DNA of 64,000 nucleotides. Origin: Rhizobium sp. R635 (GTDB lineage Bacteria > Pseudomonadota > Alphaproteobacteria > Rhizobiales > Rhizobiaceae). The notes below the pieces were generated by a model that saw nothing but the letters and a program-made list of their open reading frames with translations, was not told the origin of the DNA and did no database searches. The stretch lies in contig NZ_LOKX01000033.1 of the NCBI RefSeq assembly GCF_002211285.1, forward strand, positions 124,001-188,000. Reading direction: 5' to 3'. A program made the translations under genes and the position numbers. The first letter of the stretch is position 1; every line of letters starts with the position of its first letter. Below, one piece after another: positions 34,189 through 43,438 of the stretch.

Positions 34189-34471
34189 CGAGAAATGCCT
34201 TTCACAGTGATTGCCGCACGCTTTTCGCAGGCGTTGAGTCCGTTCGAGGACGCGCGGGTTTGGTAGTCAGTGGAATGACAAATAGCAATAAACGTTCCTG
34301 CTAAATTTGGCGTTAATTCCACAAATTTTCCGATGCGTCTTTTATGCAACGCCGCTCAATATGGCCGCAGGGAAACATTCCAAACTTGCGCAGGCGCTGC
34401 GTGACGGGACGACGGCAAAACGCCGCCCGCGGTATCCGCGGACGACGCTGTCAATTCTTCGGGAAAGATGA
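34189..34471. other. Intergenic region with no recognised feature
   Basis: 283 bp between the small secreted protein and the NDUFA9-like gene. The left part must hold the small gene's promoter; I see no other ORF, repeat or hairpin I can support. Confidence 0.35.
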
Positions 34472-35452
34472 TCAGGCGGCCTTGCCGGAATCCGTATACT
34501 GGCCGTGCGGCCGGTACTGCACGAGATAGGAGGCAAGCACCGATGCCGGCATGGTGGGCGTGATGCCGAGCCCCTTCAGCGTGCGGCCTTCGGCCTCGGC
34601 TTCCTTGGAGACGATGTTGTCGTGCTTGAGCAGGCGCACCTGGTCCGGCGTGATCGGCGGCGTTATGAACGGGACCAGCGAGGCGATGCTGCCGATCAGC
34701 GACGCGATGCCGAAGGGCAGGGAGACGAGCGGGTTCTTGCGGCTCGTCACCTTCAGCATCATCTCGAGACATTCGCGGAAGCTCAGCACCTCAGGCCCGC
34801 CGAGTTCATAGATCCTGCCGCCGGCCACCTTGCCGTCGACCGCGCGGGCAACGGCCTCGGCGATATCCTCGACGTAAACGGGCTGGAATTTCGTCTTGCC
34901 GCCGCCGACCAGCGGCAGGACCGGCGACATGCGCGCCATGTTGGCAAACTTGTTGAAGAAGCTGTCCTCCGGTCCGAAGACGATCGACGGGCGGAAGATC
35001 ACCGCATCGGGCTTGACGGAGAGGATGGCCGCTTCCGCGCGGCCCTTGGTGCGGCCATAATCGGAATCGGAATTCGCATTGGCGCCGAGCGCCGAAATAT
35101 GGGTGAGCGTGGCGCCGGCGCCACGCGCCGCTTCGGCAACCGCGCGACCGCCGAATTCCTGCACCGCGTCGAAGGTGTTGCGGCCGGTCTCATGCAGGAT
35201 GCCGACGCAGTTGACGACGTGGCTCGCACCGTTGACGGCGCGGTCGATCGAGCTGCGGTAGCGCAGGTTCGCCTGAACGAAGGAAATCTGGCCGACATTG
35301 CCGAGTGGCTGCAGGAAGCCGGCGAGATCGGGACGGCGCACGGCGACGCGGATGCGATATCCGCGCTTGGCGAGCGCGCGAACCACGTGCCTGCCCACGA
35401 AGCCGGACCCTCCGAACACGGTGACGAGCGGCGGCAGGTTGGCAAGGGTCAT
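34472..35452 (-). CDS. NDUFA9-like complex I NAD(P)-binding protein
   Basis: 326 aa from the ATG at 35452, with GAGGAG 6 nt upstream. Atypical SDR with VTVFGGSGFVGRHVVRALAKRG, ALGANANSDSDYGRTKGRAE (YxxxK) and RPSIVFGPEDSFFNKFANMA, the bacterial homologue of the NDUFA9 subunit of NADH dehydrogenase. It may bind NADPH in complex I assembly. A C-terminal hydrophobic stretch near 255-275 suggests membrane contact. Confidence 0.9.
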   Translation of the reverse strand: MTLANLPPLVTVFGGSGFVGRHVVRALAKRGYRIRVAVRRPDLAGFLQPLGNVGQISFVQANLRYRSSIDRAVNGASHVVNCVGILHETGRNTFDAVQEFGGRAVAEAARGAGATLTHISALGANANSDSDYGRTKGRAEAAILSVKPDAVIFRPSIVFGPEDSFFNKFANMARMSPVLPLVGGGKTKFQPVYVEDIAEAVARAVDGKVAGGRIYELGGPEVLSFRECLEMMLKVTSRKNPLVSLPFGIASLIGSIASLVPFITPPITPDQVRLLKHDNIVSKEAEAEGRTLKGLGITPTMPASVLASYLVQYRPHGQYTDSGKAA

Positions 35453-35562
35453 GGCAGGCTCCTCGAAAGGCTTTTGGGGTGCTTTATCGGCTCCCGTCTT
35501 AGCCGAATCCCGGCGTGACGGGAAGGCCCATCGCGCCGTCAGTTTTGCAGGTGCGAAGTGGT

Positions 35563-35850
35563 TCAGATGCCCTCGACGACGACCATTTCCGCGTCCGCCG
35601 CTTCCTGGCGGATTTTCGCGGCGATCTGGTATTCGGGTGAATTGTAGCAGTCGACCGCATGCTGCATCGAGGGAAATTCGATCACGACGTTGCGGGCGCG
35701 GGCCTTGCCCTCGAGCTCGGTGATCGCGCCGCCGCGCGCCAGGAAATTCGCGCCGTATTTTTCGAAGGCGAGCTTCGCCGCCGCCACGTAATCCTTGTAG
35801 CGCTCGGCATCGCGAACGTCGACGCGGGCAATCCAGTATCCCTTGGCCAT
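35563..35850 (-). CDS. DUF1330 family protein
   Basis: 95 aa ferredoxin-like (dimeric alpha-beta barrel) protein: KGYWIARVDVRDAERYKDYV, then ARNVVIEFPSMQHAVDCYNS and a final EMVVVEGI. DUF1330 resembles stress-response barrel proteins; the function is unknown. It follows pyrF by 23 nt and is likely in the same operon. Confidence 0.9.
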   Translation of the reverse strand: MAKGYWIARVDVRDAERYKDYVAAAKLAFEKYGANFLARGGAITELEGKARARNVVIEFPSMQHAVDCYNSPEYQIAAKIRQEAADAEMVVVEGI

Positions 35851-35873
35851 GGTCTTCTCCCTTTGCGATTGAA

Positions 35874-36581
35874 TTAGCGGTTTGCCGGCCAGAGGGCGCT
35901 GACCATCTCATTGAGGACGGCGCGGGCGGCCTCCCTCGGATCGGGCGCCTTGACGATCGGCCGGGCAACGACGAGATGCGTGGCTCCCGCCTTCAGTGCG
36001 TCGAAAGGCGTCATCACCCGCTTCTGGTCGCCCTTGTCGCTGCCGGTCGGGCGGATGCCTGGGGTGACGATCGCCATGTCGGGTCCGACGATATCGCTTA
36101 CTTCGGCTGCTTCCGCCGCCGAACAGACGATGCCGCCCATCCCGGCCGCGCGCGCCTGGCCGGCGCGGCGCAGCACCAGGCTGTGCGGATCCTGATTGTA
36201 GCCGGCGTCGGCAAGATCGTCGGCATCCATCGAGGTGAGCACGGTCACGCCGAGCAGGCAGAGGCCGGAGCCGGCAGCCGCCTCGACCGCCGCCTTCATG
36301 GCTTTGGGATAGGCGTGCAGCGTCAGCATCGACATGCCCATCTTGGCGATGTTCTCGACGCCGGACGCGACCGTGTTGTCGATGTCGAGCAGCTTCATGT
36401 CGAGAAAGATCTTCTTCCCGCTGGCGGCAAGGTCGCGGGCGAATTCCAGGCCGCCGGCAAAAACGAGCTGGTAGCCGATCTTGTAGAAGAGAACGTCGTC
36501 GCCGAGCGTGGAAACCAGTCGTTCCGCCTCGCCGATCGTTGGAACATCCAGGCCGACGATCAGCCGCTCGCGTGCGTCCAT
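35874..36581 (-). CDS. pyrF: Orotidine 5'-phosphate decarboxylase
   Basis: 235 aa TIM barrel. The catalytic FLDMKLLDIDNTV (Asp-Lys-Asp) near residue 60 and the phosphate-binding TPGIRPTGSDKGDQKR and LVVARPIVKA are intact. Last step of UMP synthesis. It follows the phosphatase-like gene by 6 nt, an odd partner set of pmtA, phosphatase-like gene, pyrF and DUF1330. Confidence 0.97.
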   Translation of the reverse strand: MDARERLIVGLDVPTIGEAERLVSTLGDDVLFYKIGYQLVFAGGLEFARDLAASGKKIFLDMKLLDIDNTVASGVENIAKMGMSMLTLHAYPKAMKAAVEAAAGSGLCLLGVTVLTSMDADDLADAGYNQDPHSLVLRRAGQARAAGMGGIVCSAAEAAEVSDIVGPDMAIVTPGIRPTGSDKGDQKRVMTPFDALKAGATHLVVARPIVKAPDPREAARAVLNEMVSALWPANR

Positions 36582-36587
36582 TTCAAG

Positions 36588-37169
36588 TCACTCCCGCCAG
36601 TCTTCGATGGGCGTCCAGTCGCATGATAAGCGGCGATCCGCAAGGCCGAAAGCATAGAGATTACCGCCACCGGCCGGCTGGTCGCGGTCGCGGCCGATCG
36701 GCCGGCCCGACAGATGGCATTTGAGCAGCGTGCCGACACCGCCATGGCCGACGAAGGCGATGGGTGCTGTCGCATCATGCATGGCAAGAACGGCATTGAC
36801 AGCCCCGACGATGCGGGCCTGCGCGTCGACAGCGCGTTCCCAGCCTTTGAAGCTTTCTTCCGGGTTGGCAAAGAACCAGTCGGCGGCTTCCTCGAATTGC
36901 GGCGGCGGCAGGAAGCCGGTCGCCGAGCGGTCGTTCTCGTGCATACCGTGGACGATCTCGATGCCGATGCCGGATGCTCTCGCCAGAATTTCGGCCGTTT
37001 CGATCGACTTCGTCTCGTCGCTGGAGACGATGCGCCGCAGCTGCCCGGCCCAGCCGCTCTCGGCAGCTTTGCGGGCGCGCGCCGCGCCGACATCGGAAAG
37101 CCCCCATTTCGGCACGGGCACGTTCGCGTCGATCTTGACCTGCGGATGGGTGATATAGACCCCGAACAT
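36588..37169 (-). CDS. Histidine-phosphatase-superfamily protein with altered active site
   Basis: 193 aa from the ATG at 37169 (MFGVYITHPQVKIDANVPVP), one nt past the pmtA stop. The usual RHG catalytic motif reads THP, so the Arg is lost but the His kept; SSDETKSIETAEILA takes the SPLxRxxxTA place, and IAFVGHGGVGTLL supplies the second His. A phosphatase-like fold is clear; activity is doubtful or of a variant kind. Cotranscribed with pmtA and pyrF. Confidence 0.85.
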   Translation of the reverse strand: MFGVYITHPQVKIDANVPVPKWGLSDVGAARARKAAESGWAGQLRRIVSSDETKSIETAEILARASGIGIEIVHGMHENDRSATGFLPPPQFEEAADWFFANPEESFKGWERAVDAQARIVGAVNAVLAMHDATAPIAFVGHGGVGTLLKCHLSGRPIGRDRDQPAGGGNLYAFGLADRRLSCDWTPIEDWRE

Positions 37170-37170
37170 C

Positions 37171-37770
37171 TCAGCCGCGCCGGTAGATCCAGAGCTGCGC
37201 CGGTGGAATGTTGCGCACCACGAAGTCGAAATGCTGAATGTGGTAGCGGTCGGGATTGGCGGCGATCGGCGAAATCGCGCCATAGGATATCTGCACCACC
37301 GGCCGGCCGGCCGGCAACCGGTCGAGCAGGCTTTCGAGCAGCGAGACGCGCATCGCCATCGGGAAGTTCAGAAGCGGAATGCACGAGATGACGCAATCGA
37401 ACGTCTGGTCGCCGAAGGCGCCGAGCGTGGTCTTGAGATCGAAGGCATCGCCGTTGATGAAGTGCACGCCCGGATAGGTGCGCAGCAGATGCTGGTGGAA
37501 ATCCGTCGAATATTCAATCGCGACCAGATTGTCCGGCTTCAGGCCGCGTCCGAGAATGGCTTTGGTGATAGCGCCCGTGCCCGGTCCGAGTTCGAGCACC
37601 GGCAGGCCGGAATTGAGGTTGATGACGCTTGCCATGCGTTTGGCGGTGATGGAAGAGGTCGGCACGATAGAGCCTACCGTCTTCGGCCCCTGCATCATGC
37701 CCCGGAAGAAACGGATTTCTTCATCGAATTTCTTCCCGAGATGTTCCCTCACCTTGACCCTTAAGCGCAT
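37171..37770 (-). CDS. pmtA: Phosphatidylethanolamine N-methyltransferase
   Basis: 199 aa, Rhizobium/Sinorhizobium-type PmtA. SAM motif VLELGPGTGAITKAIL (near residue 60), then VISCIPLLNFP and the C-terminal QISYGAISPI. It methylates phosphatidylethanolamine to phosphatidylcholine at the inner membrane, important for symbiosis in rhizobia. GGAGA abuts the ATG closely. Confidence 0.92.
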   Translation of the reverse strand: MRLRVKVREHLGKKFDEEIRFFRGMMQGPKTVGSIVPTSSITAKRMASVINLNSGLPVLELGPGTGAITKAILGRGLKPDNLVAIEYSTDFHQHLLRTYPGVHFINGDAFDLKTTLGAFGDQTFDCVISCIPLLNFPMAMRVSLLESLLDRLPAGRPVVQISYGAISPIAANPDRYHIQHFDFVVRNIPPAQLWIYRRG

Positions 37771-37865
37771 TCTCCACCCATCCGCATGTTGATCGACTGT
37801 CTTAATATGCTCTTTGTCGCTGTCGGGACAAGAATTTTCGCAACGAAGACACCGGCATCAACAGC

Positions 37866-38771
37866 TCATGCCGCCTTCCGCTCGGATCGAGGCATGAGAT
37901 CCGCAAGCCTGTCGCTGAGATGATCGGCGTCGACGGGCGCGCGCAGCTTTTTGTCGGTGTTATCGAAATAAAGATAGACGTCGCGGCCCTTGGCTCGCGC
38001 CGGCAGCGGCTCCAGCATCCGCGTCGCGTTGTCGGGTTCTCTGCCCTTCGCCCAGGCGCGGATGCGTTCGGCCCATAGGTCGAGTGCCTCATCCTCGTAG
38101 CCGCTGATGTAAAGCTGTTCGGAACCATGCAGCCGGCAATAGATGAAGTCGGCGGTGATGTCCATCAACAGCGGCCATTGCACCGTGTCGGCGCAGACCA
38201 AGGCGGCGTTATGTCGCCTCAGTATCTCGATGAAGGCGGCTGAGCGGAAGCTGTCGTTGCGGATTTCGAGCGCATGGCGGATCGGCTGATGTCCGTCGCT
38301 TTCGAGCCAGGCATGTTTGAGCCGCTCATCATGCCGTCTGGCGAGAGCTGTCGCCGCATCGTGGTCATGCGGCAGCAGCGACAGGAAACTTTCGAAACGA
38401 TCGGGATCGAAGGCCATGTTCGGCGGGAATTGCCAGAGGATCGGCCCAAGCTTGGGGCCGAGCCGCAGCAGCCCGGAAGCGAAGAAGTTGGCAAGCGGCG
38501 CCTCGATCTCCCTCAGCCGCCGCATATGGGTGATGAAGCGCGGCCCCTTGACCGCAAAGACGAAGTCGTCAGGCGTTTCGTCCCGCCAGCGGCCGAAGCT
38601 TTCGGGCTTCTGCAATCCGTAGAAGGTGCCGTTGATCTCGATCGAACGGAAGTGCCGGGCGGCGTAGGCAAGCTCCTGCTTCTGCGGCAGGCCTTTCGGA
38701 TAGAATTGGCCGCGCCAGGGCGCATAGGTCCAGCCTGAAATGCCGATGCGCACCGCTCCCGTCTTCTTCAT
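37866..38771 (-). CDS. DUF72 family protein
   Basis: 301 aa TIM-barrel family of unknown function: VRIGISGWTYAPWRGQFYPK, EINGTFYGLQKPESF, VKGPRFITHMRRL, WQFPPNMAFDPDRF and DVYLYFDNTDK are all family marks. Start at 38771 with GGAGG. Normal length, single gene. Confidence 0.92.
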   Translation of the reverse strand: MKKTGAVRIGISGWTYAPWRGQFYPKGLPQKQELAYAARHFRSIEINGTFYGLQKPESFGRWRDETPDDFVFAVKGPRFITHMRRLREIEAPLANFFASGLLRLGPKLGPILWQFPPNMAFDPDRFESFLSLLPHDHDAATALARRHDERLKHAWLESDGHQPIRHALEIRNDSFRSAAFIEILRRHNAALVCADTVQWPLLMDITADFIYCRLHGSEQLYISGYEDEALDLWAERIRAWAKGREPDNATRMLEPLPARAKGRDVYLYFDNTDKKLRAPVDADHLSDRLADLMPRSERKAA

Positions 38772-38827
38772 CCTGGCATCCTCCGGTTTGACTGGAGGAA
38801 AACCGGAAACGGGCGCCTTCGTTCCCG

Positions 38828-39946
38828 TCAGACGCGCATCGGCATCAGCACGTAGAGCGCATCGTCGCCGGCCGTGTCGCGGATCAGCGTCGGCGAGCCG
38901 GCATCGGCCAGCAGGAAGATCGCTTCCTCGCCGGAAAGCTGCGCGGTAATGTCGAGCAGGTATTTGGCGTTGAAGCCGATTTCCATCGAATCCGTATCGT
39001 AGCCGACGGCGACTTCTTCAGTCGCGCTGCCGGAATCCGGATTGTTGACGGTCAGCATCAGCTGCCCTTCGGAAAGCGCGAGCTTTACGGCGCGGCCGCG
39101 CTCGGAAGAGATTGTGGAGACGCGGTCGACGGCCTGGGCGAAGGTCGTGCAGTCGACGCGCATTTCCTTGTCGTTGCCTGTCGGGATGACGCGCTGATAA
39201 TCCGGGAAGGTGCCGTCGATCAGTTTCGAGGTCAGCACGATCGAGCCGATCGTCATGCGGATCTTGGCATCGGACACTTCGACGGTCACGACGGCCTCGG
39301 GATTGTCGACCAGTTTCTGCAGCTCTCCCACGGTCTTGCGCGGAATGATGATGCCCGGCATGCCCTCGGAACCGGAGGGCGCGTCGACATCGGCGCGCGC
39401 CAGGCGGTGGCCGTCGGTCGCGACCGCCCTGAGCTTCAGGTCGCCCTTGCTCTCGATCGTGTGGAAGAAGATGCCGTTGAGATAATAACGCGTCTCTTCG
39501 GTCGAGATCGCAAACTGCGTGCGGTCGATCAGCATCTTCAGATCGGTCGCCTTCAGCTTGAAGGAATGCGTGAAGGTGCCGGCGGTCAGATCAGGGAAGT
39601 CCGATTCCGGCAGGCACTGCAGCGAGAATTTCGAACGGCCGGACTGCACGGTCATCGAGCCGCCGTCAGTGCTGGTGGCAAGCAGCACTTCCGAACCGTC
39701 GGGCAGCTTGCGCACGATGTCGTAGAGAAGATGGGCGGGAACGGTGGTGGCGCCGGGCTGTTCGACGCTTGCCGGCGTCGCCTCGGTGATTTCGAGGTCG
39801 AGGTCGGTCGCCTTCATATCGAGGTTCTGGCCGTCGGCTTTGAGCAATACGTTGGACAGGATCGGGATCGTGTTGCGACGTTCGACCACGCGATGGACGT
39901 GGTTCAGCGATTTCAACAGGTTTGACCGCTCAATAGTAATACGCAT
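38828..39946 (-). CDS. dnaN: DNA polymerase III beta subunit (sliding clamp)
   Basis: 372 aa. Three clamp domains; N-terminal MRITIERSNLLKSLNHVHRV and C-terminal DALYVLMPMRV are typical of DnaN. It is the processivity clamp of replication. There is no dnaA or recF next to it, as usual in Rhizobium, and no origin-like DnaA-box cluster is apparent in the 259-bp gap to rsmI. Confidence 0.98.
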   Translation of the reverse strand: MRITIERSNLLKSLNHVHRVVERRNTIPILSNVLLKADGQNLDMKATDLDLEITEATPASVEQPGATTVPAHLLYDIVRKLPDGSEVLLATSTDGGSMTVQSGRSKFSLQCLPESDFPDLTAGTFTHSFKLKATDLKMLIDRTQFAISTEETRYYLNGIFFHTIESKGDLKLRAVATDGHRLARADVDAPSGSEGMPGIIIPRKTVGELQKLVDNPEAVVTVEVSDAKIRMTIGSIVLTSKLIDGTFPDYQRVIPTGNDKEMRVDCTTFAQAVDRVSTISSERGRAVKLALSEGQLMLTVNNPDSGSATEEVAVGYDTDSMEIGFNAKYLLDITAQLSGEEAIFLLADAGSPTLIRDTAGDDALYVLMPMRV

Positions 39947-40205
39947 GGGATGCTACCGCTTTCGACCGTGACTGTCCGGGCGCATCGAGCACCCGAAGAA
40001 TGCTTTCCCGACTTTGGACCGGGAGTGGACGGGCAAAATGGCAGACTTCAGCATCGGTTTGCAAGAGGCATGGATGGCTCCGAGCCCGCATTTGCGGTTT
40101 TCCGGAGCAATCCTCACAGAAATCCGAACCCTTGCCGAAGCGGTGCCGCTCGCCCATAAAGGCCGATGAACCGGCAGGGCGCCGGCGGGACGGAAAGCAA
40201 ATGGC

Positions 40206-41123
40206 ATGAATGAGGAAACGACAGCGGAAACCGCCGGCCGGCGAAGCTTCCGCCTGCACAATGCAACGGTGCCGGCGCGGCCGCTGGAGCCGGCGCTTTA
40301 TCTGGTCGCGACCCCCATCGGCAATCTCGGCGACATCACGCTGCGCGCGTTGGAAACCCTGGCCGGCGCCGATGTGCTCGCCTGCGAGGACACGCGCGTC
40401 ACCCGTGTCCTGCTCGATCGCTACGGCATCCAGAACCGCCCTTTCGCCTATCACGAGCATAATGCCGACGAAGCGGGGCCGCGGCTCCTGCAGGCGCTGG
40501 AGGCGGGCCGGTCGGTGGCGCTGGTTTCCGATGCCGGCACGCCGCTCGTCTCCGATCCCGGCTATCGGCTGGCACAGCAGGCGATCACGGCGGGCTATCG
40601 CGTCATTCCCATCCCGGGAGCGTCGGCGCCGCTCGCGGCCCTTGTCGGTTCCGGCCTGCCGAATGACGCCTTTCTTTTCGCCGGTTTCCTGCCGGTCAAG
40701 GACAAGGCCCGCCGCGACCGTCTCGGCGAACTTGCCGCCGCACCGGCGACGCTGATCTTCTTTGAATCACCGCATCGCATCGGCGCCACCCTTCTCGCCG
40801 CCGCCGATGTGCTGGGGGCCGCCCGGCCCGCCTCCGTCTGCCGCGAGCTGACCAAGACCTATGAGGAGTTTCGCCGTGGCACGCTGGCCGAGCTTGCCGC
40901 GCATTATCAGCAGGTGGAAAACGTCAAGGGCGAGATCGTCCTCGTCGTCGGCCCGCCGCAGCCGGCCGAAACGCCTGAAGCCGATGTCGAAGCCATGCTC
41001 GCCGATCTCTCGAAAACGATGCCGACGGCAAAGGCTGCGACCGAGGCGGCCCGGCTCACCGGCCTGCCGCGCAAGGCGCTCTACCAGCGCCTGCTGGAGA
41101 TGAAGGGCGCCGATGGGCGATAA
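40206..41123 (+). CDS. rsmI: 16S rRNA (cytidine1402-2'-O)-methyltransferase
   Basis: 305 aa. SAM-binding tetrapyrrole-methylase fold: LYLVATPIGNLGDITLRALE, ADVLACEDTRVTRVLLDRYG, SDAGTPLVSDPGYRL and IPGASAPLAALVGSGLP. The N-terminal 30 residues are extra. YraN overlaps its 3' end by 11 nt, the conserved rsmI-yraN pair. Confidence 0.96.
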   Translation: MNEETTAETAGRRSFRLHNATVPARPLEPALYLVATPIGNLGDITLRALETLAGADVLACEDTRVTRVLLDRYGIQNRPFAYHEHNADEAGPRLLQALEAGRSVALVSDAGTPLVSDPGYRLAQQAITAGYRVIPIPGASAPLAALVGSGLPNDAFLFAGFLPVKDKARRDRLGELAAAPATLIFFESPHRIGATLLAAADVLGAARPASVCRELTKTYEEFRRGTLAELAAHYQQVENVKGEIVLVVGPPQPAETPEADVEAMLADLSKTMPTAKAATEAARLTGLPRKALYQRLLEMKGADGR

Positions 41124-41481
41124 GGATCTCACCGCCATCAGAAGGAAGGCGCTGCGGCGCGGCCGCATGTCGGAATATGTCGCGGCTGTCTTCCTGATGC
41201 TGAAGGGCTATCGCATCCTGGCGCTTCGCCACCGCACCAGGCTCGGCGAGATCGATATCGTTGCCCGTAAGGGCGATCTCGCCGTGTTCGTCGAGGTCAA
41301 GGCCCGCCATGGCGAGGCGGCGGCCGTCGACGCCGTCTCCATCGCCTCGCAGAAGCGCATACGCGCGGCAAGCGATCTTTGGCTTGCCCGGCAGACCGAT
41401 CACGCTCGTCTTTCCCAACGCTACGATATCGTGGCGATCATGCCCGGCCGGCTGCCGCGGCACTTTCCCGATGCATTCTGA
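41113..41481 (+). CDS. yraN: UPF0102 (YraN) nuclease-like protein
   Basis: 122 aa. Endonuclease-like fold with RTRLGEIDIVARKGDLAVFV, VEVKARHGEAAAVDAV (PD-ExK-like D..ExK) and DIVAIMPGRLPRHFPDAF. Function unproven. It overlaps rsmI. Confidence 0.93.
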   Translation: MGDKDLTAIRRKALRRGRMSEYVAAVFLMLKGYRILALRHRTRLGEIDIVARKGDLAVFVEVKARHGEAAAVDAVSIASQKRIRAASDLWLARQTDHARLSQRYDIVAIMPGRLPRHFPDAF

Positions 41482-41598
41482 CCTCTTTCGACCCACCGGC
41501 TTTCCCGATCCTTAAAATTTTAATGCCGGCGTGAACGGGCTCCTTACGACTCTCTGCTATCCCCGGCCTTGGTAGGGATAATAATCGGGGGTTGTTAC

Positions 41599-42102
41599 GT
41601 GGCCTGGAAGATGATGCTTGCAAGCGCGGCCGCCATGGCTGCGCGCTCCGTGCCTTATGTTGCGCTGAAGCCGGCCGGAAAATCTTTCATCGCGCATGCA
41701 AGCGACATGCTGCCGCTGAAGCCGACGCCGATCAATCCGGACTGGATCGTCAGCGGCAACCCTGAGGCCCGCACGGCCGAACATTCGCGCGGCCATGACG
41801 AGGCGTCTCTGACGGCGATCTGGGACTGCACGGCGGGCGAATTCCGCTGGTATTTCGGTTGGGACGAGACCGTGATGATCCTCGAAGGCGAGGTCCACAT
41901 CACCGCCGAGGACGGCACGGAGCGAACCCTTGCCGTCGGCGACGTCGCCTTTTTCGCAGGCGGAACCTGGGCGAGCTGGCGGGTCGACAACTATGTCCGC
42001 AAGGTCGCCTTCCTGCGCAAGCCTTTCCCGAAGCCCTTGGCGATCGCCTATCGTCTCCGCAACATGCTGCGCAACGGCGGCAACCAGGGCATCGCCGCCT
42101 GA
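41599..42102 (+). CDS. Cupin-domain protein
   Basis: 167 aa from the GTG at 41599, with GGGGG 7 nt before; an upstream TTG (41569) and a downstream ATG (41611) are alternatives. The cupin motif is ETVMILEGEVHITAEDG and the second is VGDVAFFAGGTWASWRVDNY, the DUF861-like class. A hydrophobic N-terminus (about 5-20) may be a signal or anchor. Function unknown. Confidence 0.8.
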   Translation: MAWKMMLASAAAMAARSVPYVALKPAGKSFIAHASDMLPLKPTPINPDWIVSGNPEARTAEHSRGHDEASLTAIWDCTAGEFRWYFGWDETVMILEGEVHITAEDGTERTLAVGDVAFFAGGTWASWRVDNYVRKVAFLRKPFPKPLAIAYRLRNMLRNGGNQGIAA

Positions 42103-42130
42103 ATTCGCTGCCGGTGTCGTTCATTCCCAG

Positions 42131-43141
42131 CTAATCGGGCTGCGGCGGGGCGGTCGTTTCGCCGTTTAGAAACTCGCAGTCGAACAGGATCGGTTTGTCG
42201 AGCTCGGGTGCCGTCCGCTTGTTTAAGAGGACGGCCACCGCCGCCGCGGCCACCTCCTGAATCGGCTGCTTCACCGTCGTCAGCCGCGGCGTCGTCATGC
42301 TTGCGAGCGGGATGCCGTCGAAGCCGACGACGGAAAGGGCGGCAGGGATCGGGATTCCCAAATCATGCGCCGCCCGCATGCAGCCGATCGCCTGCTGGTC
42401 CGAGCTTGCAAAGATTGCCGTCGGCCGCTCGTTGCGCGCGCGCGCCAGAAGATAATTGCCCGCCGAACGGCCGCTCTCATAGTCGAACGCCGCCTCGGCA
42501 ATCAGCGGCGATGCCCCCAATTCCGTGCCGCCGCCCGTCTGTTCCATCGCATCGAGATAGCCCCTGAGGCGATCGTTGGCGGGAACGGAGTGTTTGGGCC
42601 CCGAAATGAAGCCGATACGGCGATGCCCGAGCTTCAGAAGATGTTCGACGCCGAGGCGAACGCCGTTGCGGTGATCGGCGGCAATGCCGGAATATCCCGG
42701 CATGAGACGGTCGACGACGACGATCGGCAATCCTTTCGGCAGTTTGAGCGTATGGAAATCGTTGCTGGGAACGAGAATGATGCCGTCCACCTTCCGGCTC
42801 GTCAGCTGTCTGATACGGTCGGCCTCCTTGGCCGCATGATCAAACGACGTCATGACGATGATGTTGTAGCCGTGATTTGCCGCCGCTTGTTCCGCGGATT
42901 GGACGAGTTCGGAGAAGAACGGATTGGTCAGATCCGGAATGACGATGCCGATGAGGCGGCTGACCTTGCTGCGCATGCTTCTGGCGGAGGGATCGGGCAT
43001 ATAGCCGAGCTCTTTGATGATGCCGTCGACGCGCGCCCGCAATTCCTTCGTGACCGAGGGATGATCGTTCAAAACCCTCGAGACCGTCCCGGTGGAAACG
43101 CCCGCAAGCTTGGCAACGTCTCTAATCCCGACTTTCGACAT
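42131..43141 (-). CDS. LacI family transcriptional regulator
   Basis: 336 aa. Helix-turn-helix MSKVGIRDVAKLAGVSTGTV and RVLNDHPSVTKELR (residues 1-45), then a periplasmic-binding-protein-like effector domain (60-325) with FISGPKHSVPANDRLRGYL. It diverges from the ABC importer operon and two palindromic LacI operators lie between them; it probably represses the importer until its sugar is present. Confidence 0.95.
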   Translation of the reverse strand: MSKVGIRDVAKLAGVSTGTVSRVLNDHPSVTKELRARVDGIIKELGYMPDPSARSMRSKVSRLIGIVIPDLTNPFFSELVQSAEQAAANHGYNIIVMTSFDHAAKEADRIRQLTSRKVDGIILVPSNDFHTLKLPKGLPIVVVDRLMPGYSGIAADHRNGVRLGVEHLLKLGHRRIGFISGPKHSVPANDRLRGYLDAMEQTGGGTELGASPLIAEAAFDYESGRSAGNYLLARARNERPTAIFASSDQQAIGCMRAAHDLGIPIPAALSVVGFDGIPLASMTTPRLTTVKQPIQEVAAAAVAVLLNKRTAPELDKPILFDCEFLNGETTAPPQPD

Positions 43142-43257
43142 AACGGAAACATTTGCCCTTCAATAGCGCCTTCGGAAGACGCCCGGGGCGCCTGATCGGC
43201 TTCCAGCTAATCGTTCTCGCGGCTCCGGTCAAAGTCCGCATTCATTCGACCTCTCGA

Positions 43258-43270
43258 TGGAACCGGTTCA
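43258..43270. promoter_or_regulatory. LacI-family operator 1
   Basis: TGGAACCGGTTCA with a perfect 10-bp core GAACCGGTTC (43260-43269), 117 bp upstream of the lacI start, followed by TTGC. Confidence 0.7.
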
Positions 43271-43336
43271 TTGCAATATTTGTAAAATACCTCGAACATG
43301 TCAATTCCGGGCAAAGTTTGGCCTCCTATCGGCGAC

Positions 43337-43342
43337 TTGACA
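43337..43342 (+). promoter_or_regulatory. Candidate -35 element of the importer promoter
   Basis: CTTGACA fits a rhizobial sigma-70 -35 region between the two operators, but the -10 is weak (no clear CTATAT at the right distance). Confidence 0.35.
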
Positions 43343-43372
43343 ATTTTCGAGGGCGTGCTACCCAGATGGCGT

Positions 43373-43385
43373 TGGAAACGGTTCA
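43373..43385. promoter_or_regulatory. LacI-family operator 2
   Basis: TGGAAACGGTTCA, the same layout as operator 1 with one change in the core, again followed by TTGC, 53 bp upstream of the substrate-binding-protein start. The 115-bp centre spacing would allow looping. Confidence 0.7.
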
Positions 43386-43438
43386 TTGCCGAGGGCAACT
43401 CAGATGGAGCTGAGCCCAGAGCCGTTCGGGAGGAAAAA

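Noticed and set aside
39947..40205. Replication origin next to dnaN
   Set aside because: No dnaA, no cluster of DnaA boxes and no AT-rich unwinding region; dnaN is often away from the origin in rhizobia.
41512..41523. TTAAAATTTTAA palindrome before the cupin gene
   Set aside because: A 12-bp A/T palindrome can arise by chance in a promoter region, and no regulator is nearby.
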